Shown here piece after piece: positions 9,169 to 17,494 of a stretch of DNA of 64,000 nt. The translations under genes were made by a program, and so were the position numbers. Under the pieces are notes generated by a model that did no database searches, had not been told where the DNA came from, and was given only the letters and a program-made list of their open reading frames with translations. The stretch is from Bacillota bacterium (GTDB lineage Bacteria; Bacillota; Clostridia; Peptostreptococcales; Acidaminobacteraceae): the NCBI GenBank assembly GCA_020161295.1, contig JAIUOA010000006.1, positions 62,001 through 126,000 on the forward strand, read 5' to 3'. Numbering within the stretch: position 1 is the first letter of the stretch; every line of letters starts with the position of its first letter.

Positions 9169-9174
9169 TATAAT
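9169..9174 (+). promoter_or_regulatory. Likely -10 of the H-NOX receptor promoter
   Basis: TATAAT lies 38 bases upstream of the chosen ATG in the AT-rich divergent intergenic region (9080-9212). No convincing -35 hexamer and no sigma-D (GCCGATAT) element was found at the expected spacing. Confidence 0.4.
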
Positions 9175-9212
9175 TGAGTTATGCAAACCAAAACATTCGA
9201 GGAAGGTGCAAT

Positions 9213-11027
9213 ATGAAAGGAACCGTAGTCAACATATGGCTGAACACCATCACTAAATTGTACGGAGAAAGTACAAAAAATTCAATATTAACGAAAGAGG
9301 GATGGAACCCCCATAAACTGATAACTCCCTTAGAAGAGATAGAAGACCCTAAAATCATGAGTCTGATGAGTGCATTTGCAAGGCACGAAGGTGTTAGCCC
9401 TGAGGAGTTTTGGAAGAAAATTGGCCAGAATAATATTTCATCATTTTATCAATGGTTTCCATCATATTTTGATAAATCATCCGCCATGGGATTTTTGATG
9501 CTCATGGATAAAATTCATACTCAGTTGACTAAAATTATTCCTGGTGCTAAACCACCGCGCATGATTCCTGAAATCATCGACGAGAAAAATATGTATATCA
9601 TCTATAAATCAAAACGCGGGCTTCAGTCCTATTTAATGGGTTTGATTGAAGGGGTCGGCAAACACTTTAACGAGCGCATCGATGCAAAAATCGTCGACCA
9701 AAAGGTGGAATCTGACGGCACTCACGTGGTAAAGATTCACTTGGCATTTGAAAAGTCCCCTAAGAAAATCCTAAACTATCGTTTCTCTAAACTTTTGTCT
9801 TTCGGCTTTATCCGATCCACAACTGTAAAGATCATTCTCATCCCCACGATCATATCATTGATCACCGTATTGTTACTGAACGGGGTTAAGAACATACCGC
9901 TTCTCATCGCCGTCCCACTTCTCGTGCTAATCGTGGGCATCATCAACGGACGTGCTATCACCCGTCCGATGAAAGCCCTCACAGATGAAATGGAAAAAAT
10001 CAAAAAGCTAGAGCTTTCAGAGGATATTGTTATTCACACTGGCGATGAAATCGAAGAGACCTATAAGAGCCTTACGTCAGCAAAAGAATCTTTAAGAGAA
10101 GAAATCACCTACCTCAAAGGGGGGATGGATGATTTATACTCCTTTACTGGAAAATTCGCAGCCGTGGCAGACAACATGAGCCATGTATCCGACTTGATTT
10201 CCAGATCGGTCCAAGAGGTTGCAGAAGGCGCGATCCATCAAGCAACGGAAACAGAAGGCTCCGTAAGCATTCTGTCAGATAATATCGAAATCCTGAACAC
10301 CATCAGCAAGCGGGAGCTCGAAGGCAAAGAAAGTCTTGAAGCGGCCGTTAAACAAATCGAAGTATCGTTCATGGATTTGGAATCTGTCTCTAACAAACTT
10401 AATGGGGTTAAAGACAAATTTGCCGAGGTCAACAACCAAGGCAACGAACTCTCCACGAAAGTTAAGGACATTATCACCATCGTCAGTACCGTTGAGTCCA
10501 TCGCAGAGCAAACCAACTTGCTTGCACTCAATGCGTCCATCGAAGCAGCACGTGCTGGAGAAATGGGCCGTGGCTTTAGTGTCGTGGCAGAAGAAATCCG
10601 TAAGCTGGCTGAGGATTCAAAACAAGCGGTCAACACCATCAACTCGAGCTTGAAGCTCTTTACCCAAGGCGTAAACAACATGGTACAACAAGTCAACGAC
10701 CAGTTTAAAGAGCTTGAAAACGGTACGAAAACCATGGAAAATGTCACCGAGGAAAGTAAAGTAGCGTCAAAACGCATCAAGGATGTTTCCGGATCCATTT
10801 CAGAAATCTCTAAACAGTTGTCAGACGAAACCGCTAAGATTAATAAGGTTTTCGAAAACATGCATACCTTAGCCGCCATCGCTGAAGAAAACTCAGCCAC
10901 CTCTGAAGAAATGAGTGCCAATGTCACCAACTTCTCTTCAGAAATCGTCAACCTCACTGAGAATATTTCAGAGCTTGAGAAAGTGGTTCTCTTCTTAAAA
11001 GACGAGCTCAAGCGTTATAAAATCTAA
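9213..11027 (+). CDS. Methyl-accepting chemotaxis protein with N-terminal H-NOX heme sensor
   Basis: A 604-residue receptor. Residues 1-185 are a heme-nitric oxide/oxygen binding (H-NOX) domain: proximal heme ligand H102 (MDKIHTQL), P115, and the YxSxR heme-propionate motif Y131-S133-R135. The distal residues W9, N74 and Y140 are all present at the same numbers as in the O2-binding Caldanaerobacter H-NOX. Two hydrophobic helices follow (about 200-250) with a short loop, then a HAMP-like linker. The cytoplasmic signalling domain has the conserved hairpin tip 'EQTNLLALNASIEAARAGE'. The heme domain is cytosolic, so the receptor should sense intracellular gas. The start is ATG 9213 (GAGGAAGG upstream); an earlier ATG at 9174 overlaps the -10 and is rejected. 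Predicted function: aerotaxis or NO avoidance. Confidence 0.93.
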   Translation: MKGTVVNIWLNTITKLYGESTKNSILTKEGWNPHKLITPLEEIEDPKIMSLMSAFARHEGVSPEEFWKKIGQNNISSFYQWFPSYFDKSSAMGFLMLMDKIHTQLTKIIPGAKPPRMIPEIIDEKNMYIIYKSKRGLQSYLMGLIEGVGKHFNERIDAKIVDQKVESDGTHVVKIHLAFEKSPKKILNYRFSKLLSFGFIRSTTVKIILIPTIISLITVLLLNGVKNIPLLIAVPLLVLIVGIINGRAITRPMKALTDEMEKIKKLELSEDIVIHTGDEIEETYKSLTSAKESLREEITYLKGGMDDLYSFTGKFAAVADNMSHVSDLISRSVQEVAEGAIHQATETEGSVSILSDNIEILNTISKRELEGKESLEAAVKQIEVSFMDLESVSNKLNGVKDKFAEVNNQGNELSTKVKDIITIVSTVESIAEQTNLLALNASIEAARAGEMGRGFSVVAEEIRKLAEDSKQAVNTINSSLKLFTQGVNNMVQQVNDQFKELENGTKTMENVTEESKVASKRIKDVSGSISEISKQLSDETAKINKVFENMHTLAAIAEENSATSEEMSANVTNFSSEIVNLTENISELEKVVLFLKDELKRYKI

Positions 11028-11046
11028 TATTTTATGCTTTAATTCT

Positions 11047-11092
11047 AAAAAAGCGCCAATGCCTCCTTTATCGGAACGCATTAGCGCTTTTG
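11047..11092. terminator. Bidirectional terminator between H-NOX receptor and S9 peptidase
   Basis: Stem AAAAGCGC-c-AATGC with GCATT-a-GCGCTTTT and a 15-nt loop, flanked by A/T runs on both sides, between two convergent genes. Confidence 0.85.
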
Positions 11093-11100
11093 TATTTTGT

Positions 11101-13188
11101 TTACCAGCGATCAAACCAATCCGTTATTTCTTGAATCCGGCGGATTCGGCTTTTAGGTTTTCCACTTCTGCTAAGCTCATGGTTTTCTCCCTTTGTGATG
11201 ATGATCCGCGCTTCTTTCCCTTGATCTTTTAGGGCTGTGAACATTTGAAGGGCTTCAGGTAACCAACAACGATAGTCTTGATCAGAATGCTCAAGCAATA
11301 GAGGCGTTTCAATATTTTCAGCATATTTTAGTGGCGACATGTTCCATAGCGCTTCGTAATCACTGAATGGTGTCGCCCCCATTTGGTCTGGAACAAAGTA
11401 ATAGCCAATATCCGTAACGCCATATTCAGTGGTCCAGTTTGATATACTGCGTTGAGCTGCAGCTGCTCTAAAACGGTTCGTATGACCCACGATCCAGTTG
11501 GTCATGAAACCACCGTAGGACCCCCCCGTTACATAAAGCGCTTTTGGATCGATACTAGGGTATTTCTGTAAAACTTCATCTACAAATGCCATGATATCTT
11601 CATAATCGATGCTTCCATATTTTCCACGGATGTCGGCAAAATCATCTCCTTTACCATCAGAGCCCCTTGGATTACAGAAGAGCACATGATAACCGAGATT
11701 CGCCCAGTACTGCATTTCGTGATAGAACACTGTACCATAGACTGTTTTAGGCCCACCGTGGATATTTAGAATGGCACGTCCTTTATATTTTTTTGAAGTT
11801 TCATCGTTCAAATCCAGTGGCTTTAAAACCCAACCTTCTATACTAACTGGATTTTCCGCACCATCTAACCCACGGTCGATGGAAATTTCCTCTGGTGTCG
11901 AAAGATGATAATTCTCGAATACCCAATCATTATGATGCGTGATTTGAACCTCGTTTTTAGCATTCAACAGATAGATTTCGGCAAGTCCGTTTCCTCTCAT
12001 GGCGTTTATCGCCACTTGCGTGTTCGCTGACGTACTAATGGCAAAATCATCCACACTGCCTTTTAACGTCGTCAAGCGTTTGATTTCACCGCTCATGTTC
12101 ATTACATTTAAATAGGCGCTTTCGTTTTCAGTGGTGATGAAATATAAAGTCCCCTGATGTGACTTTATGTTTCTTTTACCACCAAATCGAGCATCGGAGC
12201 CTACCGTATTGCCCACACTGCCTTTAAACTCAGGCGCAAAAGGTGCCAAAACGCCTTTTTTAGTCAGCGTGTAGAACGTGCTATTTTGATTAAGGCCATG
12301 GGTGGATCCGTCGTTTGCCAGAAGCACTAGCGTCTCACGATCAAGTGAGTACGCGTACCGAATCGCATGTTTCTCTGCTGGGTAGACACATTTTAATGCT
12401 GATTTGAGGGCTTCCTTTGATGCGTTGGCGAAATCAACCTCATGTAATAATGCCACCATTCCATCTGCAATTTGAAGTGCGCTTTCTAACGGCGCTTTCC
12501 CACGGAATTGCTTCGTTATGGCGACCAGACGATCGAGCGTGGCTTCATAATGCCAGCTTTGTACATCTGTATCCTCATCGGTTAAAGGCAAAAGGACCTT
12601 GTCCTGATTACAGTAAGCATAAAGACGATTCCTCACACCTCTAAGATAGGTGCCCCCATTTGTCCAGAAGGGGATTTCTTCGATGACCTCATAGTTTAAG
12701 GCCTCTTTCCACTCCTTTAAAATACCCGGACGCACTGCCGCATCTGCTTCGTTAAATCGATCCCATTCTGGATGGTAACCGGCCGAAAGCAAATATAACG
12801 TATCGCTGATGGGGGTAATTTGACTGACTTTAAGAGGAATACGCATCCATTCCTGACTTTCGCCACCGTGAATCGAAAGTGCATAATAAACCGTAAGCGG
12901 CTCTCCATTTTCAATCGACGTTTTGACAGCCATGTCTTTAATACTCGGATAGATTAACCGATCGCCGTCAGGTAGCCACTCGAAGGAACTTGCCTTGCCA
13001 CTGGTGGTTAACTGCTTTGGCGGCTGATCCAGGTCTACTGGATTAAATAGCCAAATATCACTGTGATAACTGTTGTCTTCCATCTGTGCCGTGTGCGCAA
13101 CGTATGCGCCATAAGTTCCGGCCACATTAAAATTAAGTCCAGATAAGTAGGTATATTTTGCAAGTGCGTCTAAAGGTAATCGTTCCAT
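11101..13188 (-). CDS. S9 family peptidase (acylaminoacyl-peptidase/prolyl oligopeptidase type)
   Basis: A 695-residue cytosolic serine peptidase with no signal peptide. Residues ~1-420 show repeated beta-strand patterns consistent with a beta-propeller that gates access. Residues ~430-695 are an alpha/beta-hydrolase domain: oxyanion region 'ILNIHGGPKTVYG', nucleophile elbow GGSYGG (Ser557), likely acid Asp638 (HSDQDYRC) and His670 (GENHELSR). Such enzymes cleave short peptides and N-acylated amino acids. The start is ATG 13188 with AGGAGG upstream. It stands alone, convergent with the H-NOX receptor gene and divergent from hcp. Confidence 0.92.
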   Translation of the reverse strand: MERLPLDALAKYTYLSGLNFNVAGTYGAYVAHTAQMEDNSYHSDIWLFNPVDLDQPPKQLTTSGKASSFEWLPDGDRLIYPSIKDMAVKTSIENGEPLTVYYALSIHGGESQEWMRIPLKVSQITPISDTLYLLSAGYHPEWDRFNEADAAVRPGILKEWKEALNYEVIEEIPFWTNGGTYLRGVRNRLYAYCNQDKVLLPLTDEDTDVQSWHYEATLDRLVAITKQFRGKAPLESALQIADGMVALLHEVDFANASKEALKSALKCVYPAEKHAIRYAYSLDRETLVLLANDGSTHGLNQNSTFYTLTKKGVLAPFAPEFKGSVGNTVGSDARFGGKRNIKSHQGTLYFITTENESAYLNVMNMSGEIKRLTTLKGSVDDFAISTSANTQVAINAMRGNGLAEIYLLNAKNEVQITHHNDWVFENYHLSTPEEISIDRGLDGAENPVSIEGWVLKPLDLNDETSKKYKGRAILNIHGGPKTVYGTVFYHEMQYWANLGYHVLFCNPRGSDGKGDDFADIRGKYGSIDYEDIMAFVDEVLQKYPSIDPKALYVTGGSYGGFMTNWIVGHTNRFRAAAAQRSISNWTTEYGVTDIGYYFVPDQMGATPFSDYEALWNMSPLKYAENIETPLLLEHSDQDYRCWLPEALQMFTALKDQGKEARIIITKGENHELSRSGKPKSRIRRIQEITDWFDRW

Positions 13189-13326
13189 AAAGCCTCCTAT
13201 CGTTCTTTCTCTTACTCAAATATAACATATTCGAAGACAGCACACCCAATTTTTATTTCGCGTTACGTTGTATTTGGGGAGGGTAGCGATTTTCTTTTTT
13301 TCGTGTTTATTTCGGTGCATTATGTG

Positions 13327-13345
13327 TATAATTAACTCGTACGAG
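13327..13345 (+). promoter_or_regulatory. hcp promoter -10 with overlapping perfect palindrome
   Basis: TATAAT (13327-13332) is followed by the perfect 10-bp palindrome CTCGTACGAG (13336-13345), which would cover the transcription start. This is a good position for a repressor. Which regulator binds is not known from sequence. Confidence 0.5.
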
Positions 13346-13363
13346 GTACCATCTTGGGCGAAG

Positions 13364-13381
13364 GTAAGCAGTCACGCTTAC
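13364..13381 (+). promoter_or_regulatory. Inverted repeat in hcp leader
   Basis: GTAAGC-N6-GCTTAC, perfect 6-bp arms, between the putative hcp transcription start and its ribosome binding site (13401-13405). It could be an operator or an mRNA hairpin. Confidence 0.4.
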
Positions 13382-13413
13382 TTCAGGATGAAAATAATAA
13401 GGAGGCTTTAATT

Positions 13414-15042
13414 ATGGGTATGTTCTGCTATCAATGCCAGGAAACAGCACGCGGCACCGGTTGTGACATCAAAGGTGTGTGCGGAAAAAACGAAGAAGTG
13501 GCAAACCTTCAAGACCTTTTAATTCATACGTTAAAGGGCGTTTCGGAAATCGTCATCATCGGTAAACTTGACGTTAAAGACATAAGTCATGTCAATCACG
13601 AATTACTTAACAGCTTATTTATGACCATCACAAACGCCAATTTCGACCAAGACGCACTCCACAACCAAATCCTAAAAGTCATTAAAATCAGAGATGAACT
13701 TAAGAAAAAAGCTCCCGGCTTACCATTAAGTGACGCTGCGACATTCATGGTGAACGACCGCGATGAAATGCTTGCGAAAGCACCACTTGTAGGGGTACTT
13801 GCCACTGCTAACGAAGATGTGCGTTCACTCCGAGAACTCGTCATTTACGGTTTAAAGGGAATGGCTGCTTATGCACATCATGCCCTCAATATCGGTAAAG
13901 AAAATCCTGATATTTACAATTTCATGTACGAAGCCCTAGCGGCCACTTTAAATAATGGCCTAACTGCTGACGATCTCGTTGCTTTGACATTAAAAACAGG
14001 GCAGTACGGCGTTGCTGCCATGGCATTACTCGATGAAGCAAACACTTCAAAATATGGCAACCCTGAGATCACAAAGGTCAACATCGGCGTTAAAGGCAAC
14101 CCAGGCATTCTGGTATCCGGTCACGATTTAACTGACCTTGAGCAATTACTTGAGCAGACAAAAGGTACAGGTGTGGATGTCTATACGCACAGTGAAATGC
14201 TACCTGCTCACTATTATCCATTCTTTAAGAAATATGGTAATTTCGTCGGTAATTACGGAAGCTCATGGTGGCGTCAAGTGTCAGACTTCGAAACCTTCAA
14301 CGGTCCAATCCTCTTTACGACGAACTGCATCGTTCCTCCTAAAACAGATGAAGTGAGAAATCGCATCTTCACCACAGGTTCCGCTGGTTATCCAGGCTGT
14401 TTGCACTTTTATACCGATGAAAACGGTAAGAAAGATTTTAGTGCCATCATCCAAATGGCTAAAGGTAGCAAGCCACCAACCGAAATTGAAACAGGCGAAA
14501 TCGTCGGTGGATTCGCGCATGCACAGGTTTTCGCTTTAGCGGATAAGGTGGTTGATGCCGTTAAATCAGGTGCTATCAAAAAATTCTTCGTCATGGCAGG
14601 CTGCGACGGTCGTATGAAGTCACGCGACTATTACACTGAATTTGCAGAAAAATTGCCTAAAGACACTGTAATTCTCACTGCTGGATGTGCAAAATACCGC
14701 TATAACAAACTCCCACTCGGTGACATCGGTGGAATTCCACGCGTTCTTGATGCTGGACAATGTAATGACTCCTATTCACTTGCAGTGATTGCACTGAAGC
14801 TAAAAGAAATCTTTGGGCTCGACGACGTCAACCAATTGCCAATTGCCTATAACATCGCGTGGTACGAGCAAAAAGCCGTAATCGTTCTCTTAGCACTTCT
14901 GTATTTGGGTGTTAAAAATATCCATCTGGGACCAACCTTACCTGGATTTTTATCACCTAACGTAGCAAAAGTCCTCGTTCAAAACTTCGGAATCGCCGGA
15001 ATAGGTTCCGTAGAAGAGGATATCAACCTATTCATGGGTTAA
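13414..15042 (+). CDS. hcp: Hydroxylamine reductase / hybrid-cluster protein, class I
   Basis: A 542-residue cytosolic iron-sulfur protein with a [4Fe-4S] cluster and the hybrid 4Fe-2S-2O cluster. It reduces hydroxylamine in vitro; in vivo, Hcp is linked to NO reduction and nitrosative stress. The N-terminal cysteines follow C-x2-C-x8-C-x5-C ([19 protein letters not shown]), the class I anaerobe pattern. Hybrid-cluster ligands are visible in 'TTNCIVPP', 'GYPGCLHF', '[10 protein letters not shown]' and '[10 protein letters not shown]'. The start ATG 13414 has GGAGG eight bases upstream; ATG 13420 is a possible alternative. The gene is monocistronic, with its own promoter and terminator. No hcr reductase gene is adjacent, as is usual for class I. 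Confidence 0.96.
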   Translation: MGMFCYQCQETARGTGCDIKGVCGKNEEVANLQDLLIHTLKGVSEIVIIGKLDVKDISHVNHELLNSLFMTITNANFDQDALHNQILKVIKIRDELKKKAPGLPLSDAATFMVNDRDEMLAKAPLVGVLATANEDVRSLRELVIYGLKGMAAYAHHALNIGKENPDIYNFMYEALAATLNNGLTADDLVALTLKTGQYGVAAMALLDEANTSKYGNPEITKVNIGVKGNPGILVSGHDLTDLEQLLEQTKGTGVDVYTHSEMLPAHYYPFFKKYGNFVGNYGSSWWRQVSDFETFNGPILFTTNCIVPPKTDEVRNRIFTTGSAGYPGCLHFYTDENGKKDFSAIIQMAKGSKPPTEIETGEIVGGFAHAQVFALADKVVDAVKSGAIKKFFVMAGCDGRMKSRDYYTEFAEKLPKDTVILTAGCAKYRYNKLPLGDIGGIPRVLDAGQCNDSYSLAVIALKLKEIFGLDDVNQLPIAYNIAWYEQKAVIVLLALLYLGVKNIHLGPTLPGFLSPNVAKVLVQNFGIAGIGSVEEDINLFMG

Positions 15043-15050
15043 TCGCATTT

Positions 15051-15081
15051 AAAAGGGGCTTCCATTTGGAAGCCCCTTTAC
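15051..15081. terminator. Terminator of hcp (probably bidirectional)
   Basis: Twelve-bp stem AAAGGGGCTTCC / GGAAGCCCCTTT with an ATTT loop between the convergent hcp and MATE genes. The T-run is short. Confidence 0.8.
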
Positions 15082-15089
15082 GATTATCA

Positions 15090-16454
15090 TTAAACCAGCT
15101 TTGGGTTTTTATAGATATCCGTCTTAAAATAGAGAATACTATTAAGAAGTAGTCTAACCGTCATGTCGAACCCGATGGCGAAGAACACCACATTGACGGA
15201 AAGGTCTAGTACATAAGCTGCTAAAAGCGCGATGGGTACCCTTACCAGGTAAAGACCAACTCCAGCAGCGTACATCGGCATCTTCGTGTAACCTGCTCCA
15301 CGTAGTGCACCACCAAGTACACCCGCCATATTCTGCGGTACTTGTGCCACGCCACAGATGATTAGGTAGACCGTGCCCAACTTAATCAAACTGGTATCAT
15401 CTGTCATAAAGCCTAGAAGTCCTTTCGGGAACAGCATCAAAGCCCCGCCACCGATGATGGAAATCAAGATGGCCCCCATCAGAATCTCCCTTAAATAAAG
15501 TCGTGCCAAATCAGGATTTTTCGCGCCTAAATGACGACCTACAAACGCTGTTGCGGCGACCTGAAACCCTGCCGCAGGCATATACGCGATGCTTTCTGCC
15601 TGAAGTCCTAGCTGATAGGCTGCATAGGCGGAATCACCATAGGTAAGGATCGCGCGAATCAGAATTATCGAACTAATTTGCCAGAAGAGGGATTCCAGCG
15701 CACTGGGAATCCCGGTCTGAAAGACTGAGCGCAGAATATCTCTCGTAAATTTAAAAAACCTTAAAAGGGGTTGGCCTTCCACGAGGCCACCTTTTTTAAT
15801 GACAAACCATAGGGCAATGATTGCTGCTACCGCTTGAGATAATGCGAGTGCAATCGCCGCCCCCATGAGCCCCATTTTTGGAAAGCCCAGTTGCCCCTCT
15901 ACTAACACGACGCCGAAAATGACGTTAAGTATGTTCATGATACCGCTGATGATCATAGGGGTCATAGCATCTCCCTTGCCTTGGAGCGCCCCTGAAATGA
16001 TGAGAATAATCCCTAGAAATGGCATGCCCGTTCCCACGACGCGAAGGACATCTGCACTTACAGCCAGTAATTCCCCTTCTGCGCCGAATATGGTAAGCCA
16101 GAAATGTGGTGTGAAAATCATCGTCACTAAGAATGCCATGGAGATGATAAAAATGGAACCCACTGTCTGGCTGAGGGCAGCGCTAATCCGCTTTTGGTCA
16201 CCTGCGCCATATGCCTGTGCCACCACCACCTGGACACCGATGGCGATTCCCTTATAAACAGCCCATATGATACCACGCACCCTTGTGCTAAGTCCCATGG
16301 CACCGATGGCGATAAAACCGAGATTCCCGATGAGCTTCATGGAAATAATCCCCACGAACATCTCCAGCACACTGGATGCCAGAATCGGTAGAATCATTTT
16401 AAGGATCGATATTCTAATGCTGGCCTTTGATGGCTGAGTTACCGCTTCATTCAT
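15090..16454 (-). CDS. MATE family multidrug efflux transporter
   Basis: A 454-residue membrane protein with about twelve helices in two six-helix halves, the multidrug and toxin extrusion (MatE) layout. Family features include 'GIISMKLIGNLGFIAIGAMGLSTR' near the N-terminus, 'GVQVVVAQAYGAGD' after helix 2 and 'ATAFVGRHLGAKNPD' at the equivalent place in the second half. It exports cationic drugs or metabolites by Na+ or H+ antiport; the substrate is unknown. The start ATG 16454 has GAGGCATT upstream. It is not close in sequence to the second MATE gene at 17495, so the two are paralogues rather than a recent duplication. Confidence 0.92.
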   Translation of the reverse strand: MNEAVTQPSKASIRISILKMILPILASSVLEMFVGIISMKLIGNLGFIAIGAMGLSTRVRGIIWAVYKGIAIGVQVVVAQAYGAGDQKRISAALSQTVGSIFIISMAFLVTMIFTPHFWLTIFGAEGELLAVSADVLRVVGTGMPFLGIILIISGALQGKGDAMTPMIISGIMNILNVIFGVVLVEGQLGFPKMGLMGAAIALALSQAVAAIIALWFVIKKGGLVEGQPLLRFFKFTRDILRSVFQTGIPSALESLFWQISSIILIRAILTYGDSAYAAYQLGLQAESIAYMPAAGFQVAATAFVGRHLGAKNPDLARLYLREILMGAILISIIGGGALMLFPKGLLGFMTDDTSLIKLGTVYLIICGVAQVPQNMAGVLGGALRGAGYTKMPMYAAGVGLYLVRVPIALLAAYVLDLSVNVVFFAIGFDMTVRLLLNSILYFKTDIYKNPKLV

Positions 16455-16550
16455 AATGCCTCACATGCTTCATATTATTGTTTGCTGATTTATTATTTCG
16501 GTTCCCTTAATAGTTTAGCAGATAATTAACACGATTCAAGACATGGAAAC

Positions 16551-16580
16551 AAAAAAAACGCCTTTCTCGCGAAAAGGCGT
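16551..16580 (-). terminator. Terminator of ribU
   Basis: Eight-bp stem ACGCCTTT / AAAGGCGT with a seven-base loop, followed on the minus strand by a run of T residues. It lies just downstream of ribU. Confidence 0.85.
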
Positions 16581-16613
16581 CAATATAGGGTGGCATTACA
16601 ACTCGAATAGAGC

Positions 16614-17210
16614 TTATAATCCTTTGTGCAAAATAGGTGAAATACGTTTGTAAATCAATAGCGTCAGCAGAGAAACGACAATCCCCTTAAATACATTGAA
16701 CGGGAAGATACCGAATACGATCAACGTCCATAAACTGTCGATCGCTGGATTGACTGCTGTACCAAGTCCGATGATGGCATCTATCGGCATAAACGCTGTA
16801 TAGAAAGGGATCAATACGAAATAGTTCATCAATGAGCCCGTGATGGCCATAAATACAGTGCCTACCATTAAGCCGATTAAAGCAGATTTCTTCGTTTTAT
16901 GTTTCGTATAAATCCAAGCAGCAGGGACGACCAAGGCACTTCCGATTAAGAAGTTAGCAAGCTCACCGACACCGCCAGTGGTTGTTTGGAACAAGTGAAG
17001 TAAGTTTTTAACCGCTTCGATGGCAACGCCAGCGAATGGTCCCATAGCGAACGCACCTACCAATGCTGGTAAATCGCTCACGTCAATTTTAAGGAACGAA
17101 GGAAAAATAGGAAGCATGAGCTCGAGTTGCATGAGCACAAACGCCAAAACACTTAGCATCGCAATTTTCGTCATTTTTGATACTGACATTTTCTTAGATG
17201 TGGTAACCAT
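16614..17210 (-). CDS. ribU: Riboflavin ECF transporter S component RibU
   Basis: A 198-residue membrane protein of six predicted helices. It is the substrate-binding subunit that combines with the shared ECF ATPase/transmembrane module to import riboflavin. Features: 'KIAMLSVLAFVLMQLELMLPIFPSFLKIDVSDLPALVGAFAMGP' pattern in the N-terminal third (broken here for length: LMLPIFPSFLKID, then DLPALVGAFAMGP) and 'VKNLLHLF'. The assignment is strongly supported by the FMN riboswitch and its terminator directly upstream (17291-17452). The EcfA/T genes are not in the window. The start ATG 17210 has GAGGAGG upstream. Confidence 0.93.
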   Translation of the reverse strand: MVTTSKKMSVSKMTKIAMLSVLAFVLMQLELMLPIFPSFLKIDVSDLPALVGAFAMGPFAGVAIEAVKNLLHLFQTTTGGVGELANFLIGSALVVPAAWIYTKHKTKKSALIGLMVGTVFMAITGSLMNYFVLIPFYTAFMPIDAIIGLGTAVNPAIDSLWTLIVFGIFPFNVFKGIVVSLLTLLIYKRISPILHKGL

Positions 17211-17290
17211 ACCTAAAACCTCCTCATATAGTTTGCTATTCTCGCAAACATTATCAAAATAGTGTGGTGGGCTTCAGGGTACTCAAAAAT

Positions 17291-17321
17291 AAAAATACCC
17301 CTAAAGCATACACTTCAGGGG
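17291..17321 (-). terminator. FMN-riboswitch expression platform terminator
   Basis: On the minus strand CCCCTGAAG-N6-CTTTAGGGG forms a nine-bp stem followed by TATTTTTATTTTT. Its 5' arm is also complementary over eight bases to the 5' strand of the aptamer (minus strand of 17439-17446), giving a clear antiterminator alternative. Confidence 0.85.
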
Positions 17322-17341
17322 CAATGTACATAAACATAAAC

Positions 17342-17452
17342 CTCTTCTTTCATCCAGACTTTAACTGTCGGCCCTGGAATTTCACCAGATCAACCTTTCG
17401 GCTCGCGGGCTATACCGCCGGTGGGGACTCACACCCCGCCCTGAAGATTCTT
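17342..17452 (-). ncRNA. FMN riboswitch (RFN element)
   Basis: Read on the minus strand, the RFN consensus is intact: CTTCAGGGCGGGG, then the CCACCGGCGGTA block, GCCCGCGAGC, GGTTGATCTGGTGAAATTCC and the closing CCGACAGTTAAAGTCTGGAT segment before GAAAGAAG. It senses FMN in nascent mRNA and should terminate transcription upstream of ribU when FMN is plentiful. A strong promoter lies just upstream. Confidence 0.96.
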
Positions 17453-17460
17453 ACAACTAG

Positions 17461-17489
17461 AGTATAGCATGATGTGAAAAAAGTGTCAA
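17461..17489 (-). promoter_or_regulatory. Sigma-A promoter of the FMN riboswitch-ribU unit
   Basis: On the minus strand, a perfect -35 TTGACA (17484-17489), 17-bp spacer and -10 TATACT (17461-17466) stand about ten bases upstream of the riboswitch 5' end. Confidence 0.85.
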
Positions 17490-17494
17490 CGCCA

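Noticed and set aside
9169-9174. Sigma-D (flagellar/chemotaxis) promoter for the chemoreceptor
   Set aside because: The TAAA-N15 region is followed by TATAATTG rather than GCCGATAT; a sigma-A -10 fits better.
10238-11011. 257-codon ORF antisense to the chemoreceptor
   Set aside because: Serine/leucine-rich translation with no ribosome binding site; it is a frame shadow of the coiled-coil coding sequence.
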